From Albugo candida (taxonomy: Eukaryota > Oomycota > Peronosporomycetes > Albuginales > Albuginaceae): a DNA stretch of 64,000 nucleotides. Every line of letters starts with the position of its first letter. The first letter of the stretch is position 1. The translations under genes and the position numbers were made by a program. Under the pieces are notes generated by a model. It was not told the origin of the DNA, did not search any database, and saw nothing but the letters and a program-made list of their open reading frames with translations. Where the stretch lies: assembly GCA_905220665.1 (NCBI GenBank), contig CAJNAR010000161.1, positions 62,001 to 126,000 of the forward strand. Reading direction: 5' to 3'. This document shows positions 41,724-52,900 of the stretch, piece by piece.

Positions 41724-42903
41724 ATGAAGACCGCTATTATGCCCTTTTGCGCATTATCTTTTTCGCAGATACTCCAGCATTCATGCGCCCAGATGGAAAC
41801 CTTCATTACGCGTGTAATTGAAAACGAATCTAGTTTTGGAAATAGCGTGGTTGCAGTTTTTGCTCAAGAAAAAGACGGGAGAAATACATGGAAATTCGAG
41901 CTATCTCCTGCAACCACGCTATTTCTATAACTAGATTCGTTTTCAATTATACGCGTAATGAAGGTTTCCATCTGGGCGCATGAATACTGGAGTATCTGCG
42001 AAAAAGATAATGCGCAAAAGGGCATAACAGAAATTCGAGCTATCTCGGATTGTGGATTCGACAACAGAAAATCACGATTTTGATATCAAAGCTCTAGAGC
42101 GCGATCCGGATGGTGGACCCAATTTGAGCTCGTTTTCGTTAGATGATTTACTTTGCTGCATCGACTACATTGCATCCATATTCCATAAGTCATACGATAC
42201 ACAATCAGAGTGTATCCACCCCTCGTCTTCTTTAAATGATTGCCACAAGTTGGTGCTTTCTGCTCCTCTCATCAATGGAATTTTGGATTCAAAACGTCAT
42301 CCGAATCTGATAGTCTCCTTGATGCCCCGTATCAGCATGTGTACGAGATGTCACAGAAAAGAGTGGAATTCAGCAGTTCCGGATACTGCGGAACTCTTCC
42401 ATCCGGATAGTGTTTTGATTGGGCCCTTTACTGCTGATATCTCGCTAGGGAACAGCGAACTTGATGTTCAAATGTTTCTCACGAGTGAAGAGAAGGTATC
42501 TTTTGATTTTGGACTCTTGATAAGTGAGGTTCCGCGTTCTGTATATGATCAAATCAGCAATGTGCAACTCATCCTGGATAACAGCGGTGACCCATTCAAT
42601 TGCGAACTAAGTGAAGATGATAAATGGCCAACCATATCGATCAACTTTCTTCCATCTAAGAAGAAACCTAAGCAGATCTTTTTATTTACAAAGGAGGAAT
42701 ATATTGTAAGAATACCCAGACGCAAAAATGCGAAACAAATGTGCACCTTGGCCTTGAAAAGCAGCTTGGTAGAGCATTCCTGGGTCATAGGTGCGACATT
42801 TGCCAAGCGTTATAAAGTCGATTTCATGGAAGTAGCCGGTGAGTACGGAGCCGGTCAGTATAGGCTCCAACTCACCGAAGCCAATCCTCCATCGAATAGG
42901 TGA
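41724..42903 (+). pseudogene. Secreted pepsin-like (A1 family) protein gene, broken by an inverted duplication
   Basis: The first part (ATG 41724) encodes a signal-peptide-like start MKTAIMPFCALSFSQIL; the second part, an open frame of about 283 codons from 42052, resembles the C-terminal lobe of pepsin-like proteases: LISEVPRSVYDQI, WPTISINF, FLFTKEEYIVRIP and HSWVIGATFAKRYKVDF, the counterparts of substrate-lobe and WxLG segments. The second catalytic motif, normally DTGT or DSGT, reads FDFGLL, so a working protease is unlikely. The two parts are separated by a 139-bp insertion at 41908-42046 that shifts the frame by one. Without it a single frame of 346 codons would exist. The protein would be secreted; assignment to A1 proteases is by pattern only. 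Confidence 0.6.
41738..42026. repeat. 118-bp near-perfect inverted repeat with 53-bp spacer
   Basis: 41738-41855 and 41909-42026 are reverse complements with only a few mismatches (for example around cagcattcatgcgccc versus gggcgcatgaatactg). The right arm is bounded by a 17-bp direct repeat, gaaattcgagctatctc, at 41891-41907 and 42030-42046. The left arm is the beginning of the family B gene, so the right arm is an inverted copy of it. Confidence 0.97.
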
Positions 42904-43010
42904 AACAGGTACTTTTTTGTTGCAAAAAGGTTAAATAAGTAATTCTTTTTTATACATTTGTTTTCTTTGATGCCTTCTTCTACTGTTACTGTATAATACT
43001 CGTACGGATA

Positions 43011-44880
43011 TGATAAACCACCTAGTATCCTTCAAAGTCTAGTAATGATAGCCAAGGTGCGCCCAACATTTTTCTCGATTCCTGGTAGCTTGGGTGAAAT
43101 TTCCTTTCGAAAATGAAGTGAATGGTACCCACTTGCCAATCCAATTGAGCAGTCTGCTATTTTGCAAGATGATTGAAGGCAAGAGCCGGAGTTTCTTCGT
43201 AATGACTTGGCGATACTCGGTCCGACCAAAGACGATAGATATCATGATCATTATGCAATTGGACAAAAACCAGAACTGTGTTCAACATACCAGCTTTGTC
43301 AAAAACTTTGCCGCACTGGTCTCTGTATGTGATTCATGTAGTACAGCAAGTTGTACTTGTTACAATGCCATCAACTACTACATCCGATTTCTAGGTCTAT
43401 ATGGGAGTAACATTCGGAAGATCTTGGTCAAAGTAGTAGTTTCATTCTGGTGCTTTGGCTTCAATAGATCGGTAAAAACTACTGCAACATCCCATTTTTT
43501 TATGATACCATTGGTCTGAGAGCTTTTTGACTCTACATTTTCCATTCTAGCTCAGCGGACCACTGTATCTGCGTCTAAGGCAGTAATTAAGGCTCCTACG
43601 TACACACGACACCAACCTTGTCATTGACACAGACGCTAGTATCACTACCACAGTGATGATGAGATGCATATTAACTTCCTGCTTTACCAATTTCACTCCA
43701 CTCCTTTCCTTCAATACCATGGTCTGAACGAACTCGTTATGCAATCGCGCTCGAAAACGCGAAATGATTCGCTATTTTTCTTCTCCTTGTCTCTATGCTT
43801 TTGTTCTTCGTCAATTACGTCACAAATACGTGCCGATTCGGATGTAATTACATTGGCAAACTCGAATCATAAATGCTAGATTTTGAGAGTACAGCAATCA
43901 ATGTAATGGTCAGTTATTGGACACGTCGCATGACAAGTGAAGGTTCGGGAAAATTTTGAGGAAATATCTGAAGCTGCAACATTTAGTACCGACAGGAGTT
44001 TAACTAAGTAAGTGTTCCAAAATGAGGATAAAACCGCTTCACGGTTTAAGGCTGATTACAATCAGTGTGCAAGGATATTTGCAGATAAATTGATCTGTGC
44101 ACATGTTCTCATAGGTAGAAGATGACGTACACAGACTATAATTCGGAGCTATAAGATTCAAGCTTTATAAGGGATAGAAAAGAAACTTGAAGCGAGCTCT
44201 TTGTAGTCTATAGTGCATTTGTGGAATGCATTCTTCAAACGGAGATTATAAAACAATGTTGATAGAGAAGTCTTGCCATTTCGAAGGTTTTTCTAGCTTT
44301 ATCGATATAGCACTCGTTTCATCTCTGATGTCTGTAGGAAGTATTAGGACACGGCCAACTTCAAAGAACATGCCAAAGCATATTTTTACACAAATCCTAT
44401 CCATGCTCTTGATTCCCTCATTATGTAAACCCATTTTAAAAACACCGTAGTCTTCTGTGTATGGCCAGTGTGCCGAATCGCACGAAACGATGATAATGTT
44501 TCAAATATCCTCTGGATGTCATCGGAGGACGCTTCGAAGCTGGGTTCTGCGTGTACGACATGACTGCGTTATCTACTAAGAACATGTGAGATATTATAAT
44601 ACCAAATCTCTTCGCGAAAAATGGTACATGCGAACAGTATTTTAGAGGCCACATGAAATGGATGGACTTAACAGTGCATCTCAACGGTCCATGGAAGAAG
44701 GTGAATAATCCATCAGACAACACAAGCATTTAGTCGATAGAAACTATCATAGTTTCTAAAGAGGAAGAAGCATCATGATTATGATGACCAAAATAACCGA
44801 AACTCACGTGAAAGGCTTAAGCTCTCTTCATGAGATAGTATTCGATTTGTAGGTAGACGGTGATTCCTTTGAATACAACT
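43011..44880. other. Region without recognisable genes
   Basis: About 1.9 kb. The longest ORF (43094-43519, 141 codons) shows no family I know and has no signal peptide. No transposon motif seen. Confidence 0.45.
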
Positions 44881-44889
44881 CAGCATCCT

Positions 44890-45560
44890 GGTATCAAGTG
44901 CGCCACGGTGCACACTTCTGCTTCCCAGCCAGCCTTCACTTTCTCGAAGTATTCACTGGCTATCCAGGTACCGGTTTAATGTCATCAACTTGAATTCTTC
45001 CGGCCAATCGCCCCCACAGAAAACTTGTGCCGCAGCCAGTTCATCCAGAATCTGCAAACCCAATCCTTGATGCCCGATAGTAGCCCCCGATACTCTTCCT
45101 TGACCGTAAAACGCTCAATTGGTAGCATCATGTCCTTAGTGCTTGGGATCTTGTGTCCGTAATTCTATGGTAGACGAAATTCTTCCTCAACCGCCGGACC
45201 TGCATTGGTGAAAAGAATTGTTCCGAGGCTCACCATTGCAGTGACGGTGCCAACAACGGTGATGAGTAGTTCTCCGGTGCGATCCCTAGCTCTCCAACCG
45301 AGCCAGCTCATTCTCTACTTTCACTCGCCGCCAAGAACTGATCTAAAAACGCTTTCTCCAGTTGTCATGTGGACGTTGGAGTCAGCGATAGGCTGCTTGG
45401 TATGATCATTTCGTTCCTGCCCCAGGTCGCGAATCAAACTTCCAATGAGTACTTAGAATATGTACAATCGGTCTCTCTCGTGTTCAGAGGTACCACTCTC
45501 TCTCTTTCGAAGCTAATCCCGCCTTCGCTCGCTCCTGCGCTGAACTGAGCTATAGTCAGC
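44890..45560 (-). mobile_element. Possible gag remnant of an LTR retrotransposon
   Basis: This block is more GC-rich than its surroundings. Its minus-strand translation contains, with stops, ILDELAAAQVFCGGDWPEEF and LMTLNRYLDSQ, which have the general look of a retrotransposon gag (helical, with a W-P-E-E pattern before a short Leu-rich helix). No pol domain is attached. Assignment is tentative. Confidence 0.3.
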
Positions 45561-45829
45561 AGAATTAGTAGCGTCTGCGGCATCGTGGGTATTTTTGTGG
45601 AGTCGCTGGGATCATAAGCTTTTAGCTTGTAGTGCGCCGGAAAAGGTAGATGTAGAACTAAGAGTTTTATTGAATGATGTTACCCTGTCCGATCATACTC
45701 GGACGTTACCTACGACGCTCTTATGCACGAAGCCAGCAGTCATTGCACTCCAGCATTAACAGTGTCCCAAGAGTTGGGTCGTCTCTTCAACAATTATAAC
45801 TCGACGCTAAGCTTGCTATTTCTATACGG

Positions 45830-47100
45830 GACGTCACGTTAAAACATTTGTCCCAAAGGGAAGCGTTTCTAGGCTTCTTCGTAGCAAGCATAAAGAATTG
45901 TAATAACAAGTAACTTTTATGCATCAATCAACCATCTTAACCAGGATAGTGCTTACAGATAGCCTTTGATGAATATACCACGATAGAACGTCTCTTCGGG
46001 TAAGCTATAGAAAGTTTCCATAAGCATGAACAGCTAACAGTGACGTGGAATAATAGGTGGGAACAATAATGAGGATGATCATTGCTTAATCGGTACAAAG
46101 GTCCTGAATTGGAAAAAAATAGCAAAACTCGCGCGAATGCTGAACAAACATAACGCAGAGATAAAAGTATGACCAAGTGAAACCACTTCGCTACATACCC
46201 AACTGTGATATCTAAGCAGTATTCAGGAGCAGAGAAGCTAAAGGTCAAGGCACGGCAACGGAAGTCAGAAGGAGCGAAGAGTGCTACTCGGAAGCTGTTG
46301 GAATGCATCCCTCATAATTTCTCAGACTTTAGCTGTTTCAATGAATATTGAAAAACTCTAGTCTTCCTTTACAGCTTTTGCATAGTTTGGTGCACTTTAG
46401 TCAATTAATTTGAGATGGCTCGTGGTTTTTGGTGCTCCACTTGCTAGAGCGCGGATACATGATGAAAGTATACTTAATGATGCTACGGAAGGGTAAGAAT
46501 GGCAATATAGTGGTTCCAACGTTACAAAGCTTTCAAATCTAAGCAGCTGTTATGCTGGCAAGGAAGATGAATCGCGATCAAATCCATCGAAATATTGTAC
46601 ACCGTTTCAAATTGCCAGACTCGAATTAGCCTTCTTATACCCTAAATCCTGCAAATACATGATGTGTGATACTTGCCTCCGGTCACGCTCAATGAAGTCG
46701 ATAAGCTGATCATCTAAATTACCAAAGACTTCCTTCTGGAGATGTATTTGACAGAGAGGAAAAAACGTTTCGCTTATAGATTCTTCCTTCTCATCTCGTT
46801 TATTGCGACACTTCTCATAACAGGAATAGAACGAACGCTCGATGGATATGGTAAACGTTTCTAACTTGATATGTCTAGCGGCTCGAAGTATCTCAGCTGA
46901 ACCACTGTTCCTTCTCTTCACCCGTTCCGCCTTTAAGTCACCTCATTTCATAACTGATGACAAATTAACGACCATACAATAATCTCAAGATTGCGTGATT
47001 GATTAGAGCTATTACGTGGCCACATTGGACTCCAGGACGTCAATTATTCGAAAATGTCGATGTCAAGCCCTTGTCCGAGAGGAAACGTCTCTAGGACTTA
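45830..47100. repeat. Repeat family A, copy 2, including a POLD1-like remnant
   Basis: 45845-46305 matches 40345-40822 (end of copy 1), and directly afterwards 46345-46760 matches 37860-38190, the POLD1-like part (readable pieces: SLPLQLLHSL, then LERGYMMKVYLMMLRKGK). After a large internal deletion, 46870-47100 matches 40200-40370 and 57220-57450. The order tail-then-head shows that two units once lay in tandem here. The Copia-like element starts at its right end. Confidence 0.75.
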
Positions 47101-49330
47101 AGATGGGATTAACTTCATCGCAGCATTATCCTTAGTCTTCTCGAGAAACACTCGGCAATATTTTGACCGATGATCAATAAATTTGATCAAATACTTATTT
47201 CCTAGTCGATCATGTGAATTCATGGGGTCTTTAGGGTCGAAGAGGACGCAATCGATCACATCGATGGTCGAATTCAAGCTGCTGTTCTTTAGTGAATGTA
47301 CGTTTATCGTCTGCTTGCCTTTTGCACGTAGCAAGCAGTTAATTCGCCTAAAAGCAGTCAGTCTAACACCAGAGGCAGAAAGCCGGGCCATCTTGATGAT
47401 TGTGTCATTACACATATGACCCATACGTTGTTGGAACGGTAATAAGATCCCATGATGAACACCCAAGTTATGTCCATGTTCATTACCATTTACGATTGTC
47501 ACAATCACCGCCTTTTGTGAGCCAAATCCGCGAAAATCGTCAGTCAAAATACCATCGTGAACTGAAATAATTAACACCTTGTTGATACGGTCAACTTCCA
47601 TGATGGGTGCACCGTCAGGATTAATGATGTGCTCCCCAAATTGAATGCGTAATGAACATCGAGAAGTCGGATGATCTTTACAATACCATGTGCTTTACCC
47701 GGATCATCACACTTACTGGTTTGGAGATCTTTAAGGGTCGTCCATAAGAGGCTGCGGTGAAACATTTTACATGTAATGCGACCGTACCGTAGAGAAGATT
47801 CAAGTCATTGACCAAATGTTGTCCTAAGACGCTGCCCAAAACCCATTTGCTGGTTGAGCCGGACCGACCATCGCTCACAGAGATAATGAAATCTTAATCT
47901 TGTCGTTTCTTGCCTTTTTTCTGGCAAACTGCCTTGAGGTGGGATATTTTTCCACATTTATAGCACCTTTTCAAAACGGAATTATCAGGACGTTTCTTGA
48001 CCTTTTCGAACTAACTTCTTTCCTTCTTTGGCTCGACGAGGTTTACTATGTCTATACAGAAATATTTGAATCGAATGTCGAGCTACGTCGATTGTGGAAA
48101 TTGAACAAGCTCTTCAGCCGGTCGTAGGTAGAAGACCCTATGCACGTCCGGACAGAACAACATCGTCGTGCGGATGGCTGTATCAGCACAGCGGACAATG
48201 TTGTCTAAGACAAGACTTTCGGTGCCTCTGCACGCGTCACTTCCAGCTTTAATATACAAGAAATGGTCCGCCCTGCTACGCTGCGATGATTTGAGCGCAA
48301 TAACCAGCTTTATGCTCTGGGCAGGTGTTGTCTTGGTACTGGAAATCAGGAGAAACCTTTCATAGCATGCTTCAAGGTTTGATTCTCATACTACTACGCT
48401 TCCACCTGCCGATGATAATAATTCTGTGCAATGCCTGCAAGGTGCTGACCAACAACACCAGCTTTTACGTATTCAGGCCAGATAAAACCAAAGGCACGCT
48501 CGGAGAAGACAAACTCTTTTTCCCATTTAAAGAGCTCACTAACAGGTCCATGGTAGAGTGGTAGAGTTCCTTTCCGTCGAAAGGTATAAGCGCAATTTTC
48601 GTTCGCGAACATTTGGTACATCTCCGGATATCTGAGCAGGTTGTTAATGATCAGAATCTGGTACACGCACATCTGGGTACACTCCTGCAGGTGCAGCCTG
48701 GCAGTGAAATCCAGGGCCAGGTCTCTGACCCGTCCTATGGCTCCCATTCCCCTGAGCCGGTGGGGCAACTAGATACCCAGATTAGGCTAATCGTCGTGCA
48801 CCAAAGAAGATGCCCGGCGAGACATTTATCGAATGCTTGGGAGGAGAGTAATGCTCCAAGCTCCGAAGGTTCATACCTGCCCCTGTTTCTAAAACCAAAC
48901 TAAACGGTTCTTGAATCCACAAATTTCTTGCTGTGTCGGTTGACTTGTCTAGTCTGTGAGAATTTCATTCTACACATCTGCTCCGAGAAGTCACCAAGCA
49001 TAACGAGCACCTTGCCAAGTGCCGCCACGGGCACTGCCGACTTTTCTTCCAGTTATTGGTCGTTTCCGGACCATCGACCACCAAAGCGAGTGTAGCTTGT
49101 TGAGCTGCGCCGCCAAAAGGTCTTTTTGGGATCATAACGTATTGAATCTGTAAAATTTGAACTTGTTGCAATAGAGGTAGAAGTGAAAGTAAAATATATT
49201 TATCATCAAACTTGCTTATCAACACTACAACATGCATGTGCAACGGCACTTCAATCTTGAATATGTCACATTTCACATGACGTCCGTCTGGTCCCACGTG
49301 GTGACCGTCTTTGTTCGTCTCATATGTCAT
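47098..49330 (-). mobile_element. Degenerate Ty1/Copia-type LTR retrotransposon (gag to integrase)
   Basis: Minus-strand pieces occur in Copia order. About 49330-48390 is gag-like, including a 124-codon frame ending GIAQNYYHRQVEA. About 47980-47930 encodes a zinc knuckle CYKCGKISHLKAVC with exact CX2CX4HX4C spacing. About 47850 carries a protease-like HLVNDLNLL. A 167-codon frame at 47601-47098 holds a GAG-pre-integrase block (QRMGHMCNDTIIKMARLS) and the start of the integrase core (NKYLIKFIDHRSKYCRVFLEK). Reverse transcriptase and RNase H are absent, so the element is truncated as well as frame-broken. No LTRs were found. Confidence 0.75.
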
Positions 49331-49949
49331 GTTACCACCATACAGCTGTTCAGGTGAGGTCGGACATTACCTGTAATGGGTCTTGTAGTTGAGATTCAAG
49401 CCCCTGACAACCTGTACACTTGGTCTCACATTTACACTATTCCACGAATGGATGGATTCCTACTGAAGTTAGCATGCGGCATTAGATGTAGGGTGTATGT
49501 AAAGTGTACAGCTTGTTATTGGGGCTACAATTCGAATGGATCAAAACCGGCCTTCTGAAATATTCCAATTATATGAAGAACTCGTTATGGTCACTTGCTG
49601 TCCATCCAGGTGTTTCATGGAGTAGAAAATTCGTAATCATTTCAGCAATTCACAGGAAAAATACATCCTAATTGGCATGTATTTATCACGCAATTAATAT
49701 TTAATGCCAGATTGGAGAGTACAGGTAAAGGTGTCTGTATTACTAGAGTTAGCCTGCCTTCTCTGGTTGCCTAGGCTATCTTGAAAAAACAAATATACAT
49801 GGAAAAATGTTTCGTGCTGAGAGATAATACTATGTCTTCTCATTGTTACTCTTGCACTGCTGTAGCCTCAGCACCTTAATACGAGACTGTGCCCAGCTGT
49901 AAATGCTGTAGAGCTGTAAAGATGTAAAGTTGCAAATTGCCCAAAAGTA
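49331..49949. other. Spacer between retroelements
   Basis: About 0.6 kb without recognisable coding content; may be untranslated sequence of either neighbouring element. Confidence 0.35.
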
Positions 49950-52900
49950 CCGTTTTCAAATTTGTGCTCGCCACACTAGCTTTAACGTAGCCATCCAACT
50001 AGGACTAGGATCCGAGTTGCACATTTTTACCTGCCCGTAGCCTACCCGTTGTAAAAACGCAATGATCCTTGTGTTGGAGTTGATCCAGCACCTTTGCAAG
50101 CCGAATGCGACTGTCTTGGTCGTAATACTGTCTTCGATTGTACCGAACGTGCACACTAGACGTGGTTTAGATCACGGAAAGTGCTGAAATTGGTGGAATT
50201 GCTAATTGCTGATCAAAAAGACGAGGATTCCGATCGGTCCAGACGATGGGCCACGTCACCGCTTGCAATGCAAGCCATAAATCTGATATAACTTACTGAT
50301 AGTCCTTCCATGTCGGCCGTACTGTTGGCACAATTGCACATGCAATATGCGGCCAACATGGTTGAGAGGAGAAATACTGATCCCAACTAAGGAGTAGCTC
50401 CCTCCATAATTGTGCCGTGTGATCGCACTTTAGAAAGAGATGCTACTCGGATTCCACTGCCCCACACGAAGGCTGCGTGCACAATATAATGTCGGGTTGA
50501 ATATCCTTCGAGAATCAGAAATGAGATCGAAATGGAAACACCCTAAAGGCCAGACGAAACTGTATATCTTTGAAAATGGGTAATACAAGTTTCCGATCAT
50601 GCCGTGATGTAGCGATTAATGTGCCAACTCGTTCTGAATCCAGTGAATCTGATCGCTACCGTGATGACCAATATGTCAATATCAGATGACTTTAGCTCGT
50701 TTCGGGAGGTTTCTAGACGATTCTCGAGAGTTGACCGAGTGGAACATAAAATAATGCGTTCTCTCCTTACTTTACTCTTATATAAAACGATCTGCGACAT
50801 GTTTTTGGTTGGATCCAAGTGATGAGACCAATTGCCGAGTGTATACGCTGTAATAACATTCTTTGCTGAGTAAGTGGACGTGTTTCGAATCTTTTTTTGT
50901 ATTTTGCGAACAAGCCCAAATCTATTTAACATCGATTGCCACTGTCGAATAGTCTCTGCCGGTATGTACACGTGCATTGTGTAATACCACAGACCTGATT
51001 GAATCATCGTCTGCGCGACCAGTGGTCGAGCACGTAAAACGCTTGTTGGAATTCAAGAAAATACTCGCTTGGGTCGATGTCTGGGCAAACGGAATAACCC
51101 AATACTTAACCAAGTCCTTGAGCCCCATTATGGTCAAATTGGGAGTACGTGGATGCGGCATGGACCGATTCAACGAGAGCAAAGATGATTTGTTCGAGCT
51201 GGGTTTCGCACCAAATCCTTCTTTGAGTTGGAGTTGCGTCAAAGCACCAGTTGGTGTCTTTGAAAGAAGTTTCGAATCGTCTGCATAAAATGATCCAGTT
51301 TCGACAGTCGTGCCATTATTGTTCTTCATGCTGTCGTAGTGAATATCACAGAGGTTCGACCTTCACCATAAAAAGTACTGCTGAGAGATGATAGCCTTGT
51401 TTTACTCCACGTTCGATGTAATCGACGGTGTGATATTTCCATTGATAATCAACTACGCTTTAGTATTATTGTACAGATGACGGACCTAGTCGATAAAATT
51501 TTGCCAACGCTCATCTTCACCAAAACGCGAATTAAGTATGTCGAATTGACTCGATCATAAACTTCCTAAAAAGTCGAGAATTTGCATGTGCTTTCTCCAC
51601 AAGACGAGTGACCAAGTCTTGGATGTCGGTGGGATTCCGAATATGATGATGCATCGACCTTCCTCGCACAAATGCTTCTTTTTATTGATGGATCAATTTT
51701 GGCAGTAACCGTTGCAACCGATACGACAGCATTTTTGAGTACTTCTACATCGACGGAAAGCAGTGCGATCGGCCCTTAGCTTCCTGGAGCAGCTCTTGAT
51801 CCTTTTTGGTACTGTACAACGAGGTGATTGCCGAGTGACGTTGTGATAGAAGTAAGATAGCTCTTTCCAGCTGATCGATATTCAGACTCTCCCCAAACGT
51901 ATTCGGATGAAGCTGATAAAACGCAGCTAGTAGTCCATCCATACCTAGAGATGAACTTATCCGCATGTGCTTGATCGCTTCGACACCTCGATTTTCCTTT
52001 AGACAGTTGAGAGACGGTCCTGTTATCCGGATGCAAGGGAAAATTGAACAGAATCGTATAGCATTTTTGCTTTTTTTTGCATGTATCAACTGCGGCGATC
52101 TTGCATCGTTAAAGAGAGCCCATGAAACCACCCCAATGATTTCTAAATTGGTCAATAAATTCCTTCGAGTTCGATTTCACGGTGCCACTTTTTTTGGTGA
52201 CATTTTCGATCGGCACGCGACGACAAGAACTATCCGGAAGGCGCAAGAAATGCTTGGAAGAGTTCTCCGTATGCTTCGCGTGATAGTCGAAGCTTTCATC
52301 TTGGTTGTATTTCGCATTGTTTTCGACTAAATTCTAAATTGTTCGAGACTCGATTCGTAAAAATACCGTGACTCATCGGTGTCTTGAATGCGATATCGAG
52401 TTGCTGCGACTTCCAAAACACGCTGGCTAGACTCAACATCACGTCGGCTATCTTTTGCAACCTTTTTTTCGATGTTTTGAAGCTGTTTCTTGATTTTCGT
52501 CTCCCAAATTTCCCACATTTTACCGGAATTCGAAATTGTCCGTAACTGTTCGAGCACCAAAATCGCTTCCAATTTGATTGCTTCGACAACTTTAGGATAT
52601 TCAAATAGTCGTAATAAACATTTCCAATATCCTCGACCCGGAGATTGAGTTGGATTTGCAAAAGTTACTTTTTGTGCCAGATGATCTCCCGCATGTCGTG
52701 GACGAAAATACTCAGAGGTTTTGTATACCATATTGAATAGCTCTTCCGACATGCAGATATAATCTAGTCGATTCTTGCGCGGTAATGGTCCTGCAAATAC
52801 TAATTCAGTCGGATGTTGGATTCGCCAAGCGTCTACTACACCCAACTATGAAAGCCATTCCAAACACGCTAATCGACTTGGTTCGTGTCGAATTGTTCCA

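Larger units (their letters stand above)
41160..43010 (+). repeat. Repeat family B, copy 1 (gene plus flanks)
   Basis: The 5' flank 41195-41725 is clearly similar to 62335-62868 (shared blocks around aacttttgtggtttacat, cagtcggcaacgatg and cagctgccaaaaagctgat), the coding parts are paralogous, and the 3' flanks 42960-43010 and 63930-63980 share ccttcttctact and taatactcgtacggatatg. The whole gene with promoter and terminator region was therefore duplicated in direct orientation. Confidence 0.85.

Noticed and set aside
41738..42026. Inverted repeat read as a MITE or CRISPR-like element
   Set aside because: The arms are the gene's own coding sequence, there are no multiple short spacers, and no terminal motif of a known MITE family.
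42052..42903. A complete gene starting at 42052
   Set aside because: The frame starts at GTG, lacks a signal peptide, and reads as the continuation of the upstream part interrupted by the inverted duplication.
43094..43519. 141-codon ORF at 43.1-43.5 kb as a gene
   Set aside because: No signal peptide, no domain, and no support from other repeats; it cannot be separated from chance in this region.
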